Part shown: piece after piece, positions 52,355-60,970 of the stretch
Position numbering within the stretch: the stretch's first letter is position 1
Layout of the letters: each line of letters starts with the position of its first letter
Assembly: GCF_050107715.1 (NCBI RefSeq)
Contig: NZ_JBNILN010000001.1
Location: forward strand, 496,001-560,000
DNA: 64,000 bases
Source of the DNA: Metabacillus_B sp050107715
Lineage (GTDB): Bacteria; Bacillota; Bacilli; Bacillales; Bacillaceae
Reading direction: 5' to 3'
Program-made: the position numbers and the translations under genes
The notes under the pieces: generated by a model
The model's database searches: none
What the model saw: the letters and a program-made list of their open reading frames with translations, nothing else
Told to the model about the DNA's origin: nothing

Positions 52355-52562
52355 TTGATGGCTTTCTTATCCGGATCAGGTGGCTCATTACCTCTGCAAT
52401 ATTCAAGAGGATTCAAGTTAATGCTGAAGAGGTAATAAATTGGGCACAAACTCGTCAGTTCCAGTACCGTCAGTCAATAATTGGCTTGCACATAAGAGCC
52501 CTCACAAACAAATTTATTTTATAAAATGGAAAAAGAAGCACGAGAACCGTCCCGGTGCTTCT
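52316..52562 (-). repeat. 255-bp boundary repeat, copy 3
   Basis: Matches copies at 39416 and 41785 and joins the core at exactly the same codon as copy 1. The palindrome GAAGCACG-N11-CGGTGCTTC closes it at 52535-52561. Confidence 0.8.
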
Positions 52563-52648
52563 CCTAATGGAGTTCTTTTCCTCCCTTTGCTTAAATACTT
52601 TAAAAGCAGAATTTGCGTCCCCAGTTGTAGTATCTGAACATACAAAAA

Positions 52649-52691
52649 CCCCGAATATAAGGCCTTTTTTCAAGGTGGCCATTATTCGGGG
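52649..52691 (-). terminator. Terminator for module 2
   Basis: Minus-strand CCCCGAATA...TATTCGGGG with an inner GGCC/GGCC pairing and TTTTTG after it. It closes the immunity gene at 52758. Confidence 0.8.
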
Positions 52692-52757
52692 TACAGTTCA
52701 TTGCCACTCAAGGTTTTTTATAATCTATAGATATAATCAATACTGTCTATCTATAAA

Positions 52758-53048
52758 TCATCTCCACCTCCAGTTAATTTCCCTATCAGGATAAACTGCA
52801 GGTATGTATATACCCTTTCTCCTATTTTCATCATCCATAATATACCAATTGCTATCATCTAGCCATTCTTCGTTATAATTAGTTTCTTCAAAATCATTTT
52901 CCTCATCGACAATCGCTAGAAAAAAATCGTTGAATTTGTCTATATTTTTTGAAGGAGTAATCTCAGCATTAATCCACATACCATCAACATTAATATTGCG
53001 TATATCTCCTAAAAACTCGTTTAGAAAGTATAGTTTCAAAATTCTCAC
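52758..53048 (-). CDS. Candidate immunity protein for module 2
   Basis: 96 residues, strongly acidic and tryptophan-rich: FLNEFLGDIRNINVDGMWIN, EETNYNEEWLDDSNWYIMDD, DREINWRWR. ATG 53048 overlaps the toxin stop (ATGA), so it is coupled to an ADP-ribosyltransferase-like tail. Family not recognised; assigned by position. Confidence 0.68.
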   Translation of the reverse strand: MRILKLYFLNEFLGDIRNINVDGMWINAEITPSKNIDKFNDFFLAIVDEENDFEETNYNEEWLDDSNWYIMDDENRRKGIYIPAVYPDREINWRWR

Positions 53049-54856
53049 TCCTTAGACGAAACCTTAATATATTGGCTAGGAACTTCCCCTTTAATCAAAT
53101 ACTCATTATCCCTTTTAGTCCAGTTAATTGCTCTATTCTTCCAAAAATCAGAAGAAATAACATCTCTTTCAATTAACTTTTTAATTTGTTTTGGAGAAAG
53201 TATAACAACATCTTTTACCTTTCCAGACTGTATATCTTTCCTTAAGGCTGATATATCTAGTTCAATTGAATTTTCTCCATAATTTCCGATCACATTTTTA
53301 TTATTTGTAAAACTAGTATAAGGGCTATTAGATTTAGCACCTTTTCTATAACCTCCAAGTATATGCTCTGTAACAGTCACTTGTCGCCCTTTATATAAAC
53401 CATCCTTACTGGCTGGAACTAAATCACCTGAACTCGATATATGGGGTTTACCAATTCCATTTGGTCTAGTTGGAGAGTGAAGTAAACTATCACCCCTATA
53501 TAAATTACTTTTGTTGGTTACAGAAGCATTATCTATACCCTTAGCACCCGTTCCACCACCAACAACATCCCCAAGCTTCCTACTCTCCATGCCCAGAGTT
53601 TTAACCTTGTCTCCATTCGTCGTAACAACTTCTCTTACCACGACAGCAGGGATATCTACCTTAGCCAATTCCCTGCCCGTTGCTGCAAGAGCCCGCTTAG
53701 CTGCCCCTGGGGTTTCTTTGATCAATTGGTGGGCTTTTGTGCCAACTTGTTTTCCGATTTGTATCATGTTGTTCTGTGCTTTTGCGACGTAGTCTTTTGC
53801 ATAAGCCGTACTATAAGGCGCCTTATCCGCTAATTTCCTCAGCCCGCCTTTATCTATAAAGTGTGCCGCTCCCCCTGCAGCCCCCATGGTCAACCCGCCC
53901 CAGAGTGCGTTCATGCGTTGTTCTTCCGTCAGCTTGTTGCCGAACATGTCGGTTCCGGTGCCGAATTCCCAGGCGCTGTTGCCGGTGTAGAGGCCGTAGA
54001 TGCCTTTTTCGGTTTTGCTGAGGATTTCCATGCCTTTGGTGGTTTTGTAGGCGTCCAGGGAGTGGGTGGCGGCGTTCATGGTTTTGGCGGTTTTGACGAT
54101 GGCGGCTCCGCCTTTGATGGCTCGGCCTGCCCATCCGACAACAGGGATGAAGCCGGCGGCTGCCATGGCGCCGGCGGCTACGCGCTCGGCCTCGGAGAGC
54201 TTGCGGCCGGTTACGGGATCGACCCCGGTTGTGGCGCGTACGGTATCGTTGTAGCCGCTGACTTCTCCGGCAAATACCTTCGTGCCTTCCCATGCTTTTT
54301 CATACCATGGTTTGTTTTTCTCGGCTTCGATCCGGGCCTGCTCCTCGGCGATCCGGGCTTTTTCGGCGGCGATCTCTGCGCGGACCTCGTCCGCTTTTTT
54401 CTCCCGGTACTGGAAGGCGTTGATGTATTCGTCCATTCGTTCCCGCGCATCATGGACATCATGCTTTTTGTAGGCTTCCACGCTGAAGTTCATCGGCTGG
54501 GCCGTTCCGCCCTGAACCGTCGCTTCAATGATGGCGCCGTATCCGATTTGAATGGTCATCATGGCTTTGGTAACACCGTCTAAATAGGCCGGAGCCATCA
54601 CTTGATCATCCAGCGTGTTGACCGCTTCCACCGTTTCCGCCCTCTTCTCATCCGCCTTCTTCATCTTCTCATCAAAGGTTTCGGTTGAAAAGGCGGTCAG
54701 GGGCACGAGGTCCTGGATGCCTTCTAAAATCTTGGCGATGTCTTCCTGCTGGGCCGCGACCAGATCTTTACTCTTCTTCGATCCGCTATCCAGCTGCTCC
54801 TCGAGACTAAAATAATATAAGCAAAAAAGCACTCGTTGTCTTTTGCAGACTAGCAA
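53045..54856 (-). CDS. 5'-truncated LXG toxin, ADP-ribosyltransferase-like tail (module 2)
   Basis: 603 residues in frame, but the first 17 come from the terminator of the previous unit; homology starts at LEEQLDSGSKKSKDL, after most of the LXG domain. The core is complete to LGDVVGGGTG. In the tail NLYRGDSLLH, SNSPYTSFTNN and DNEYLIKGEVP give the R...STS...E order of ADP-ribosyltransferases, with ALRKDIQSGKVKDVVILSP between. It would modify a cell target using NAD. No ribosome-binding site of its own is seen. Confidence 0.8.
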   Translation of the reverse strand: MLVCKRQRVLFCLYYFSLEEQLDSGSKKSKDLVAAQQEDIAKILEGIQDLVPLTAFSTETFDEKMKKADEKRAETVEAVNTLDDQVMAPAYLDGVTKAMMTIQIGYGAIIEATVQGGTAQPMNFSVEAYKKHDVHDARERMDEYINAFQYREKKADEVRAEIAAEKARIAEEQARIEAEKNKPWYEKAWEGTKVFAGEVSGYNDTVRATTGVDPVTGRKLSEAERVAAGAMAAAGFIPVVGWAGRAIKGGAAIVKTAKTMNAATHSLDAYKTTKGMEILSKTEKGIYGLYTGNSAWEFGTGTDMFGNKLTEEQRMNALWGGLTMGAAGGAAHFIDKGGLRKLADKAPYSTAYAKDYVAKAQNNMIQIGKQVGTKAHQLIKETPGAAKRALAATGRELAKVDIPAVVVREVVTTNGDKVKTLGMESRKLGDVVGGGTGAKGIDNASVTNKSNLYRGDSLLHSPTRPNGIGKPHISSSGDLVPASKDGLYKGRQVTVTEHILGGYRKGAKSNSPYTSFTNNKNVIGNYGENSIELDISALRKDIQSGKVKDVVILSPKQIKKLIERDVISSDFWKNRAINWTKRDNEYLIKGEVPSQYIKVSSKE

Positions 54857-54860
54857 GTGC
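54829..54860 (-). terminator. GCACTTG-type terminator for module 1
   Basis: Minus-strand GCACTTGCTAG...CGAGTGC stem followed by T6, closing the first toxin operon before module 2. Confidence 0.75.
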
Positions 54861-54919
54861 TTTGCGTCAAACCTCTTTTTGAATGGTAAATAGAACTCAG
54901 TATTTTAGGTTCGTTCTTA

Positions 54920-55387
54920 TTAATAGTTCTCTACATCAACATAACTAACCTCAGTATGAATTTCATAGCCCTCTTCTTCACAGAATAGTTGAGCAATGCG
55001 CCCAGTGCTTTTATCCCCAATTGTAAATTCATTTGTTTGAGAAATTGTCAAGAGTTCCTCGATACTTTTTTCAAAACTAATTACTTTAACGTTAACCCAA
55101 ATTGGTTCTAAGATGTTTGGAACTAAAATTAATAATTCTTGTTTATCTTTAAAGTAACCTAACGAATCCACTATCCATTTAAGATTATTACTTTGTGAAT
55201 CCCCATACTCTTTATTTAATAGTGGAGTCGAGTCAATACTTCGAAATTTTTTTAACGTTTTTTCAAACTGACTTACCCAAACTGAACCATCCATTTCATA
55301 TTCAAAAAATTCCAAGAATGAAAATTTGTTCATCTCATTCTTAGCGTTAAGAATAGCTATTTTTTTCTTTATGTTTTGAGATACCAT
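54920..55387 (-). CDS. Candidate immunity protein for the intact LXG toxin (module 1)
   Basis: 155 residues, soluble: KFSFLEFFEYEMDGSVWVSQ, LKWIVDSLGYFKDKQELLIL, GRIAQLFCEEEGYEIHTEVS. A GGGGAAGT site precedes ATG 55387, 12 bases after the toxin stop. No family recognised. As the partner of the only full-length LXG toxin it should be the immunity gene in current use. Confidence 0.68.
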   Translation of the reverse strand: MVSQNIKKKIAILNAKNEMNKFSFLEFFEYEMDGSVWVSQFEKTLKKFRSIDSTPLLNKEYGDSQSNNLKWIVDSLGYFKDKQELLILVPNILEPIWVNVKVISFEKSIEELLTISQTNEFTIGDKSTGRIAQLFCEEEGYEIHTEVSYVDVENY

Positions 55388-55399
55388 AATACTTCCCCT

Positions 55400-57337
55400 T
55401 TAATTTTTGTAGTAGATGTGATGATCTCCATTATCTCCATAAATATTTGAATATCTTTCTTTCTTAAAATCATATGTCATTGGATCAGCACCTTCTTTTG
55501 GTTTCCCCGCATGCGTGTGTAGAATACCATCCTTGATATGCTCAACAATAACTCTCTTCCCTAATGGTGTATCAAACTCATAGTAACGGCCATGGTGGGT
55601 TTTATTCGAGTTATACTCATAGTTCTTAGATTCATATCCTTTTTTTGTAATGTTTTCTCCAACTACCCATTGTCTTACCGGTTGCTGCGATCGTGGAATG
55701 CCTGCTACATCTTTGGCTTTATTTAAAGCTTTTTTTCTGTTTGATACTAAGTTTACAGGGATCTTATCAACTGTACCTCTATTACTACTCCCCTTTGAAA
55801 AACCCCCAAGCTTCCGACTCTCCATGCCTAGAGTTTTGACGAATTCCCCAGTTGTAGTAACGACCTCTCTCTTGACTACCACTGGAACATCTACTTTTGC
55901 CAGTTCCCTGCCCGTTGCTGCGAGGGCCCGCTTAGCTGCGCCTGGGGTTTCTTTGATAAATTGGTGGGCTTTCGTGCCAACTTGTTTTCCGATTTGTTTC
56001 ATGTTGTTCTGTGCTTTTGCGACGTAGTCTTTTACGTACGCCGTACTATAAGGCGCCTTATCCGCTAATTTTCTCAGCCCGCCTTTATCAATTATGTGTG
56101 CCGCTCCCCCTGCAGCCCCCATTGTCAACCCGCCCCAGAGTGCGTTCATGCGTTGTTCCTCCGTGAGCTGGTTGCCGAACATGTCGGTTCCGGTGCCGAA
56201 TTCCCAGGCGCTGTTGCCGGTGTAGAGGCCGTAGATGCCTTTTTCGGTTTTGCTGAGGATTTCCATGCCTTTGGTGGTTTTGTAGGCGTCCAGGGAGTGG
56301 GTGGCGGCGTTCATGGTTTTGGCGGTTTTGACGATGGCGGCTCCGCCTTTGATGGCGCGGCCTGCCCATCCGACAACAGGGATGAAGCCGGCAGCTGCCA
56401 TGGCGCCTGCGGCTACGCGCTCAGCCTCGGAGAGCTTGCGGCCGGTTACGGGATCGACCCCGGTTGTGGCGCGTACCGTATCGTTGTAGCCGCTGACTTC
56501 TCCGGCGAACACCTTTGTGCCTTCCCATGCTTTTTCGTACCATGGTTTGTTTTTCTCGGCTTCGATCCGGGCCTGCTCCTCGGCGATCCGGGCTTTTTCG
56601 GCGGCAATCTCTGCGCGGACCTCGTCCGCTTTTTTCTCCCGGTACTGGAAGGCGTTGATGTATTCATCCATTCTTTCCCGCGCATCATGGACGTCATGCT
56701 TTTTGTAGGCTTCCACGCTGAAGTTCATCGGCTGGGCCGTTCCGCCCTGAACCGTCGCTTCGATGATGGCGCCGTATCCTTTTTGAATGGTCATCATGGC
56801 TTTGGTAACACCGTCTAAATAGGCCGGAGTCATCACTTGATCATCCAGTGTGTTGACCGCTTCCACCGTTTCTGCCCTTTTCTCATCCGCCTTCTTCATC
56901 TTCTCATCAAAGGTCTCGGTTGAAAAGGCGGTCAGGGGCACGAGGTCCTGGATGCCTTCCAAAATTTTGGCGATGTCTTCCTGCTGGGCCGCGACCAGAT
57001 CTTTACTCTTCTTCGATCCGCTCTCCAGCTGCTCCTCGAGAAATGGAACGGTCACCCTCGTTCCCTCTCCAATGGTGTAGTCGGACATATGTTTAGGAAT
57101 GCTTTCCAGAAAACTTGTCAGGAATTCAATCAGGTTTTTCCAGTCGGAGACGAGCGCCATATGCGCCTGGAAAAAGCTTTTGATGTTGTCCGCGCCCTTC
57201 CCCTGGAATTCCCCATTGTCCGCGAGCATTCCCATTTTGCCCTTCAGCTCCGAAAGCTTTTCATCCAGATCGCTGTAGAGCTTCTTTCTTTCTTCCATGG
57301 CTGAAGTCAACTTGTCAGCATCATATATTTTTTCCAT
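55400..57337 (-). CDS. Full-length LXG polymorphic toxin (module 1)
   Basis: 645 residues. Residues 1 to about 220 are the LXG domain (EKIYDADKLTSAMEERKKLY, FQGKGADNIKSFFQAHMALV, LIEFLTSFLESIPKHMSDYT), which directs type VII secretion. The core follows (coiled coil EVRAEIAAEKARIAEEQARI, pre-toxin motif TGVDPVTGRKLS, ADKAPYSTAYVK). The tail from about 530 has NRKKALNKAKDVAGIPRSQQ, HHGRYYEFDTPLGKRVIVEH and HTHAG, like toxin ends of B. subtilis YobL/YxiD, predicted nucleases. It is the only member of the array with LXG, ribosome-binding site and upstream partner gene, hence the likely expressed one. Confidence 0.9.
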   Translation of the reverse strand: MEKIYDADKLTSAMEERKKLYSDLDEKLSELKGKMGMLADNGEFQGKGADNIKSFFQAHMALVSDWKNLIEFLTSFLESIPKHMSDYTIGEGTRVTVPFLEEQLESGSKKSKDLVAAQQEDIAKILEGIQDLVPLTAFSTETFDEKMKKADEKRAETVEAVNTLDDQVMTPAYLDGVTKAMMTIQKGYGAIIEATVQGGTAQPMNFSVEAYKKHDVHDARERMDEYINAFQYREKKADEVRAEIAAEKARIAEEQARIEAEKNKPWYEKAWEGTKVFAGEVSGYNDTVRATTGVDPVTGRKLSEAERVAAGAMAAAGFIPVVGWAGRAIKGGAAIVKTAKTMNAATHSLDAYKTTKGMEILSKTEKGIYGLYTGNSAWEFGTGTDMFGNQLTEEQRMNALWGGLTMGAAGGAAHIIDKGGLRKLADKAPYSTAYVKDYVAKAQNNMKQIGKQVGTKAHQFIKETPGAAKRALAATGRELAKVDVPVVVKREVVTTTGEFVKTLGMESRKLGGFSKGSSNRGTVDKIPVNLVSNRKKALNKAKDVAGIPRSQQPVRQWVVGENITKKGYESKNYEYNSNKTHHGRYYEFDTPLGKRVIVEHIKDGILHTHAGKPKEGADPMTYDFKKERYSNIYGDNGDHHIYYKN

Positions 57338-57359
57338 CCCTCACGCTGCCTTTCTCCCG

Positions 57360-57629
57360 TTACTTGCTCGTAATGGCTTCGTCCTGCTCCTTCAGGGACG
57401 TCACATTGGACTTCGTATCCGCAATGTTCTGACGGACCGCCTTCACATACAGCTCAAGCTGCTCATGGATCGCTTTCTCATTCTCAAACCAGGCATCCGT
57501 ATACGAAAGCTTATTATCCCCCACAGCTGAATCCGAAGGGGCCGCAATCGCCACTGAATCTAGCGCCTTCTCGATCTCCTCCAGCTGGCTCATCACTTGA
57601 GCATGATCCAATTTAATTGTTTTCGACAT
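57360..57629 (-). CDS. YwqI-like (DUF5344) partner of the LXG toxin
   Basis: 89 residues, alpha-helical: TIKLDHAQVMSQLEEIEKAL, WFENEKAIHEQLELYVKAV, SNVTSLKEQDEAITSK. It resembles YwqI, the small WXG-like protein encoded before LXG toxins and needed for their export. AGGAGGC precedes ATG 57629. It opens the operon; a YwqH-like partner is missing here but present at 32194-32505 in front of another toxin. Confidence 0.83.
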   Translation of the reverse strand: MSKTIKLDHAQVMSQLEEIEKALDSVAIAAPSDSAVGDNKLSYTDAWFENEKAIHEQLELYVKAVRQNIADTKSNVTSLKEQDEAITSK

Positions 57630-57860
57630 CCTAAACAGCCTCCTGCCTCATTCTATGAAACCGTTACTCTAGCAAAAGTCAAAATCCCCTATAATCCACC
57701 TAAAATTTTATCATTATTTACCATATTTCCCTATTGGCAGAAAGTCACACTTCTGTTTTGAAAGATTGTGAAAATAGGAAGGTGTACCTGATATTTGGAA
57801 GGGGTGCGTGATGAAATGGACCCACATTGTGAAAGGTTAGAGGGATAGAGAGGGAAAAAA

Positions 57861-57890
57861 AACAAGCCCACTCAAGTAAGCAGGCTTGTT
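57861..57890 (-). terminator. Terminator after the surface-protein remnant
   Basis: Minus-strand AACAAGCC...GGCTTGTT stem followed by a T8 tract. Confidence 0.8.
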
Positions 57891-57893
57891 ATC

Positions 57894-58470
57894 TTATTCA
57901 CCTTTATAAGACACTGCAGTCCTCGAACTCTCCAGTTGTCCCGGCTTCGTTATGGTTACGTAAATCTTTCCAGCCATTTCCTCAAGCTGTTTAATGGAGT
58001 TGGATGCTGAAGTGCCTGGCGAAGCGATTTGTCCAAGCAGCGTTCCTTTGGAGGAGGCATTGTAGACTTTTACAATATCTCCTTATACAAGACCGGTGAC
58101 AGACACCCGATCTGATTCCCCTATTGTATTGGTGACCTTCACCTGGGACGTTCTATCTGCATTATTCAGGGAGATTCAGGTTAATGCTGAGGAAAAAAAA
58201 TGTATCGAGAAGGGAGCGCGAGAACCGTCCCCGTGCTTCCCGTACTTTCCTAACTGCTTAATGGAAACAACAGCGGAGGATCCATTGGAGGTCTTGGATC
58301 CAAGAAGTGACCCTTTGGAGCTTGCGGTATAGACTTTAACAACATCACCTTTGGCCAAGGCTGAAACTGTTACAGTACCAGCTTTCGTTCGATTGATGAC
58401 GACTTTGATACGGGAAGCTTTCAGTGCATCCGAGACTTCTTCAGAGGTTCTTTCTGCACTATTTAGGGAA
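57894..58470 (-). pseudogene. Remnant of a repeat-containing surface protein
   Basis: The minus strand encodes two related beta-rich repeats: TSEEVSDALKASRIKVVINR, TVSALAKGDVVKVYTASSKG, SLLGSKTSNGSSAVVSIKQL; and RTSQVKVTNTIGESDRVSVT, GDIVKVYNASSKGTLLGQIA, SIKQLEEMAGKIYVTITKPG, ending VSYKGE. An in-frame TAA (58083-58085) breaks the second repeat, and the palindrome element (58212-58240) is inserted between the two. The repeats are typical of cell-surface adhesin-like proteins. Parts were copied into the toxin array at 45003 and 46804. Confidence 0.7.
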
Positions 58471-58646
58471 ATTCAGGTTTATGCTAAGGAAGACAAAAAA
58501 AGCGGTCACAATTTCGTTAGTTAGAAGGTTGTAAACGCTAGAATAAAGTTAACAGTTTTTGCTTAATTAGATTTTACACTTTTGCTTTATTAACCTAATA
58601 ATCTAGTAAAATAGTATGAGACGTTATTTTACTGGAGGATAGGATT

Positions 58647-60206
58647 TTGGAGGATAAGTTAGTGTTGTATGTAAAGATTCAGGAATTGCATAAACGGAAA
58701 TTTAAAGTAGCACAAATTGCCATGGAGCTTAAGATCTCTAGGCCAACAGTTTATAAATATCTAGAAATGACATTTGAGGAAGCAAGGGCCTATTCAGTTC
58801 AGCCACATGGAAAAAAGAAAAAATTAGATGACTACAAAGACTGGATCCTCGCCTGGTTAGAAGAGTATCCTCATTTGAGTAGCGCACAATTTCATGATTG
58901 GCTGCTTAAGAGATATCCTGATTTGGCAGTCGTGGGAAGTACGGTACGATCTTATGTAAGAGAAATCAGGGAGATCTATCAGATTGAAAAGAAAGTGACT
59001 GTTCGTCAGTATGAAGCTGTTCCTGAACGGCCAATGGGTAAACAACTCCAGGTTGATTGGGGGGAAACCAAGCAGAAGACGAGTGACCACAAAGAGATTA
59101 AGCTTCACTTCATTGCGTTTGTGATGGCTCACTCCAGACAAAAATATATGGAATGGCAGACCCGTCCTTTCACGACAAGAGATGCCATCCGGTGCCATAA
59201 GCATGCCTTTCAATTTTATGGAGGACGCACGGAAGAGATGGTCTATGATCAGGATCACTTAATTGCGGTCAGTGAAAATGCAGGACAGCTACTTTTAACC
59301 GCTGAATTTCAAAGGTATGTGAGTGAACGCAAGTTTAAGGTTCATCTATGCAGAAGAGCTGACCCGGAATCAAAGGGCATGATTGAAAACGTGGTGAAGT
59401 ACATAAAAAGCAATTTCGCGGACAGTCGAGTGTTCAGCGACATAGAGGACTGGAATCAGCGCGCTTTACAATGGCTCCAACGGACCGGGAACCATCAGGT
59501 TCATCAAACAACGAAAAAAAGACCAGCAGAAGTGTTTCTCCTCGAAAAGCAACACTTACAGCCAGTCTCTTCAATGCTTTCATATGAAAGCACCCATAAC
59601 CAAAGTATAACAAGAAGTGTAAGTAAGGACAACACGATACGTTATAAGTCAAATCGTTATTCCGTCCCGCTTGGGACCTATCAAGCCCATCCTGAAAACC
59701 TTGTTTTCATTGAAGTTAAAGCTGGAGAATCCCAAACACTTATCATTCGAGAAGAAGTGGAAGGGGAAATTTTGGCGGAGCATGAGATTAGCTTAGAGAA
59801 AGGAAAGCTGATTCAAAATCGCAGTCATACACGTGATCGCTCTAAAGGAATCGAAGAATTAAAACAACGGTTCATCTCCTCTTTTACTGATCAGAGGCAA
59901 GCAGCCGTCTATCTAGATGAAATCAGTAAACGATACCCTAGGTATCGGCGGGATCAGTTCGCCATCATAAATGAGGTGATTCAAAAGTATCCAGCCAATA
60001 TGGATGCGGTTATGACCAAGTGCATGGCTGAAAGACTGTTTAGTGCCAATAATTTCCGTGATATGGCCCATCACCATCATTCATCCAGTCATGAGCCGGT
60101 GGAGGAAATCAAGTCCCTACATACCCATTCAACTAGACATTTCAGTATTAAGGCCTCTGCCCGCTCCCTAAATACCTATACTTCTATTTTGGAAGGGCGC
60201 GCATGA
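58647..60206 (+). CDS. istA: IS21 transposase IstA
   Basis: 519 residues. N-terminal helix-turn-helix (FKVAQIAMELKISRPTVYKY), DDE catalytic core with Asp in QLQVDWGETK, Asp in EMVYDQDHL and Glu in ESKGMIENVVKYIK, then a beta-barrel and basic C-terminus. TTG 58647 is preceded by GGAGGAT. It overlaps istB by 4 bases. Confidence 0.93.
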   Translation: MEDKLVLYVKIQELHKRKFKVAQIAMELKISRPTVYKYLEMTFEEARAYSVQPHGKKKKLDDYKDWILAWLEEYPHLSSAQFHDWLLKRYPDLAVVGSTVRSYVREIREIYQIEKKVTVRQYEAVPERPMGKQLQVDWGETKQKTSDHKEIKLHFIAFVMAHSRQKYMEWQTRPFTTRDAIRCHKHAFQFYGGRTEEMVYDQDHLIAVSENAGQLLLTAEFQRYVSERKFKVHLCRRADPESKGMIENVVKYIKSNFADSRVFSDIEDWNQRALQWLQRTGNHQVHQTTKKRPAEVFLLEKQHLQPVSSMLSYESTHNQSITRSVSKDNTIRYKSNRYSVPLGTYQAHPENLVFIEVKAGESQTLIIREEVEGEILAEHEISLEKGKLIQNRSHTRDRSKGIEELKQRFISSFTDQRQAAVYLDEISKRYPRYRRDQFAIINEVIQKYPANMDAVMTKCMAERLFSANNFRDMAHHHHSSSHEPVEEIKSLHTHSTRHFSIKASARSLNTYTSILEGRA

Positions 60207-60970
60207 TGAATAAAACAGTGAATGAACTGCAGAATCAATTCCGTCAGTTACGTTTAGCAGAAACCGCGGAGGAGCTGCCACAGCATCTTCGCGAAGCTGA
60301 AAAAGCATCATGGACTTACCTGGAGTTTCTAGAGTCCATCACGCGTTATGAATTGGTTAAACGAGAAGCCAAAAGTCTACAGAAAAGAATGAAATGGGCT
60401 TGCTTCCCTTTTGTGAAATCATTAGATGAGTTCGAATTGGAAGGACAAAATGTTTTGACTGCCCGTCAGTTGAGCCAACTTAGAGAATTGAGCTGGCTGG
60501 AGCAGCAGTACAACTTAATCCTTCTAGGCCCACCAGGGATTGGGAAAACGTATATTGCCATTGGATTGGGGCTTGAAGCGGTTCAAAGAGGATTTCATGT
60601 TTACTTTGTCACAATGGGGGAACTTATCCAGCTCTTAAAGACAGAAGAATACCTGAACAAGTCAAAGGTACAGCTTAAGAGACTCAGAGGTGCGGACCTG
60701 GTCATTATTGATGATTTGATGTATATGGCGATGGATCAGAGAGAAGCGAACTTATTCTTTCATTTGATCAACCATTTATACGAAGGAAGTTCCATCGTTT
60801 TAACCTCAAATAAGAGTCCGGATGAATGGGGAAATTTAATTGGGGACCAAGGCATAACAACGGCCATTTTGGATCGATTACTTCATCGTGTAGAAGTCAT
60901 TCATGGGAGAGAAGATGAAGAAAGTCATCGAATGAAAAATCGGAGAAGCATCTTTTCAGCAAAAGTGTAA
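60203..60970 (+). CDS. istB: IS21 helper ATPase IstB
   Basis: 255 residues of the DnaC-like AAA+ family. Walker A LLGPPGIGKTYIAIGLG, Walker B ADLVIIDDLMYM, sensor VLTSNKSPDEWG and C-terminal LLHRVEVIHG. It assembles on target DNA and activates IstA. ATG 60203 overlaps the istA stop. Confidence 0.93.
   Translation: MMNKTVNELQNQFRQLRLAETAEELPQHLREAEKASWTYLEFLESITRYELVKREAKSLQKRMKWACFPFVKSLDEFELEGQNVLTARQLSQLRELSWLEQQYNLILLGPPGIGKTYIAIGLGLEAVQRGFHVYFVTMGELIQLLKTEEYLNKSKVQLKRLRGADLVIIDDLMYMAMDQREANLFFHLINHLYEGSSIVLTSNKSPDEWGNLIGDQGITTAILDRLLHRVEVIHGREDEESHRMKNRRSIFSAKV

Noticed and set aside
51713..54583. Plus-strand frames of 240 residues opposite the toxin cores (also at 38814, 44176 and 56096)
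   Set aside because: They mirror the GC-rich core on the other strand, repeat wherever the core repeats and have no ribosome-binding sites.
37597..57629. Integron or prophage explanation for the cassette array
   Set aside because: No integrase, attC-like sites, phage structural genes or tRNA attachment site; all modules share core homology, which favours homologous recombination.
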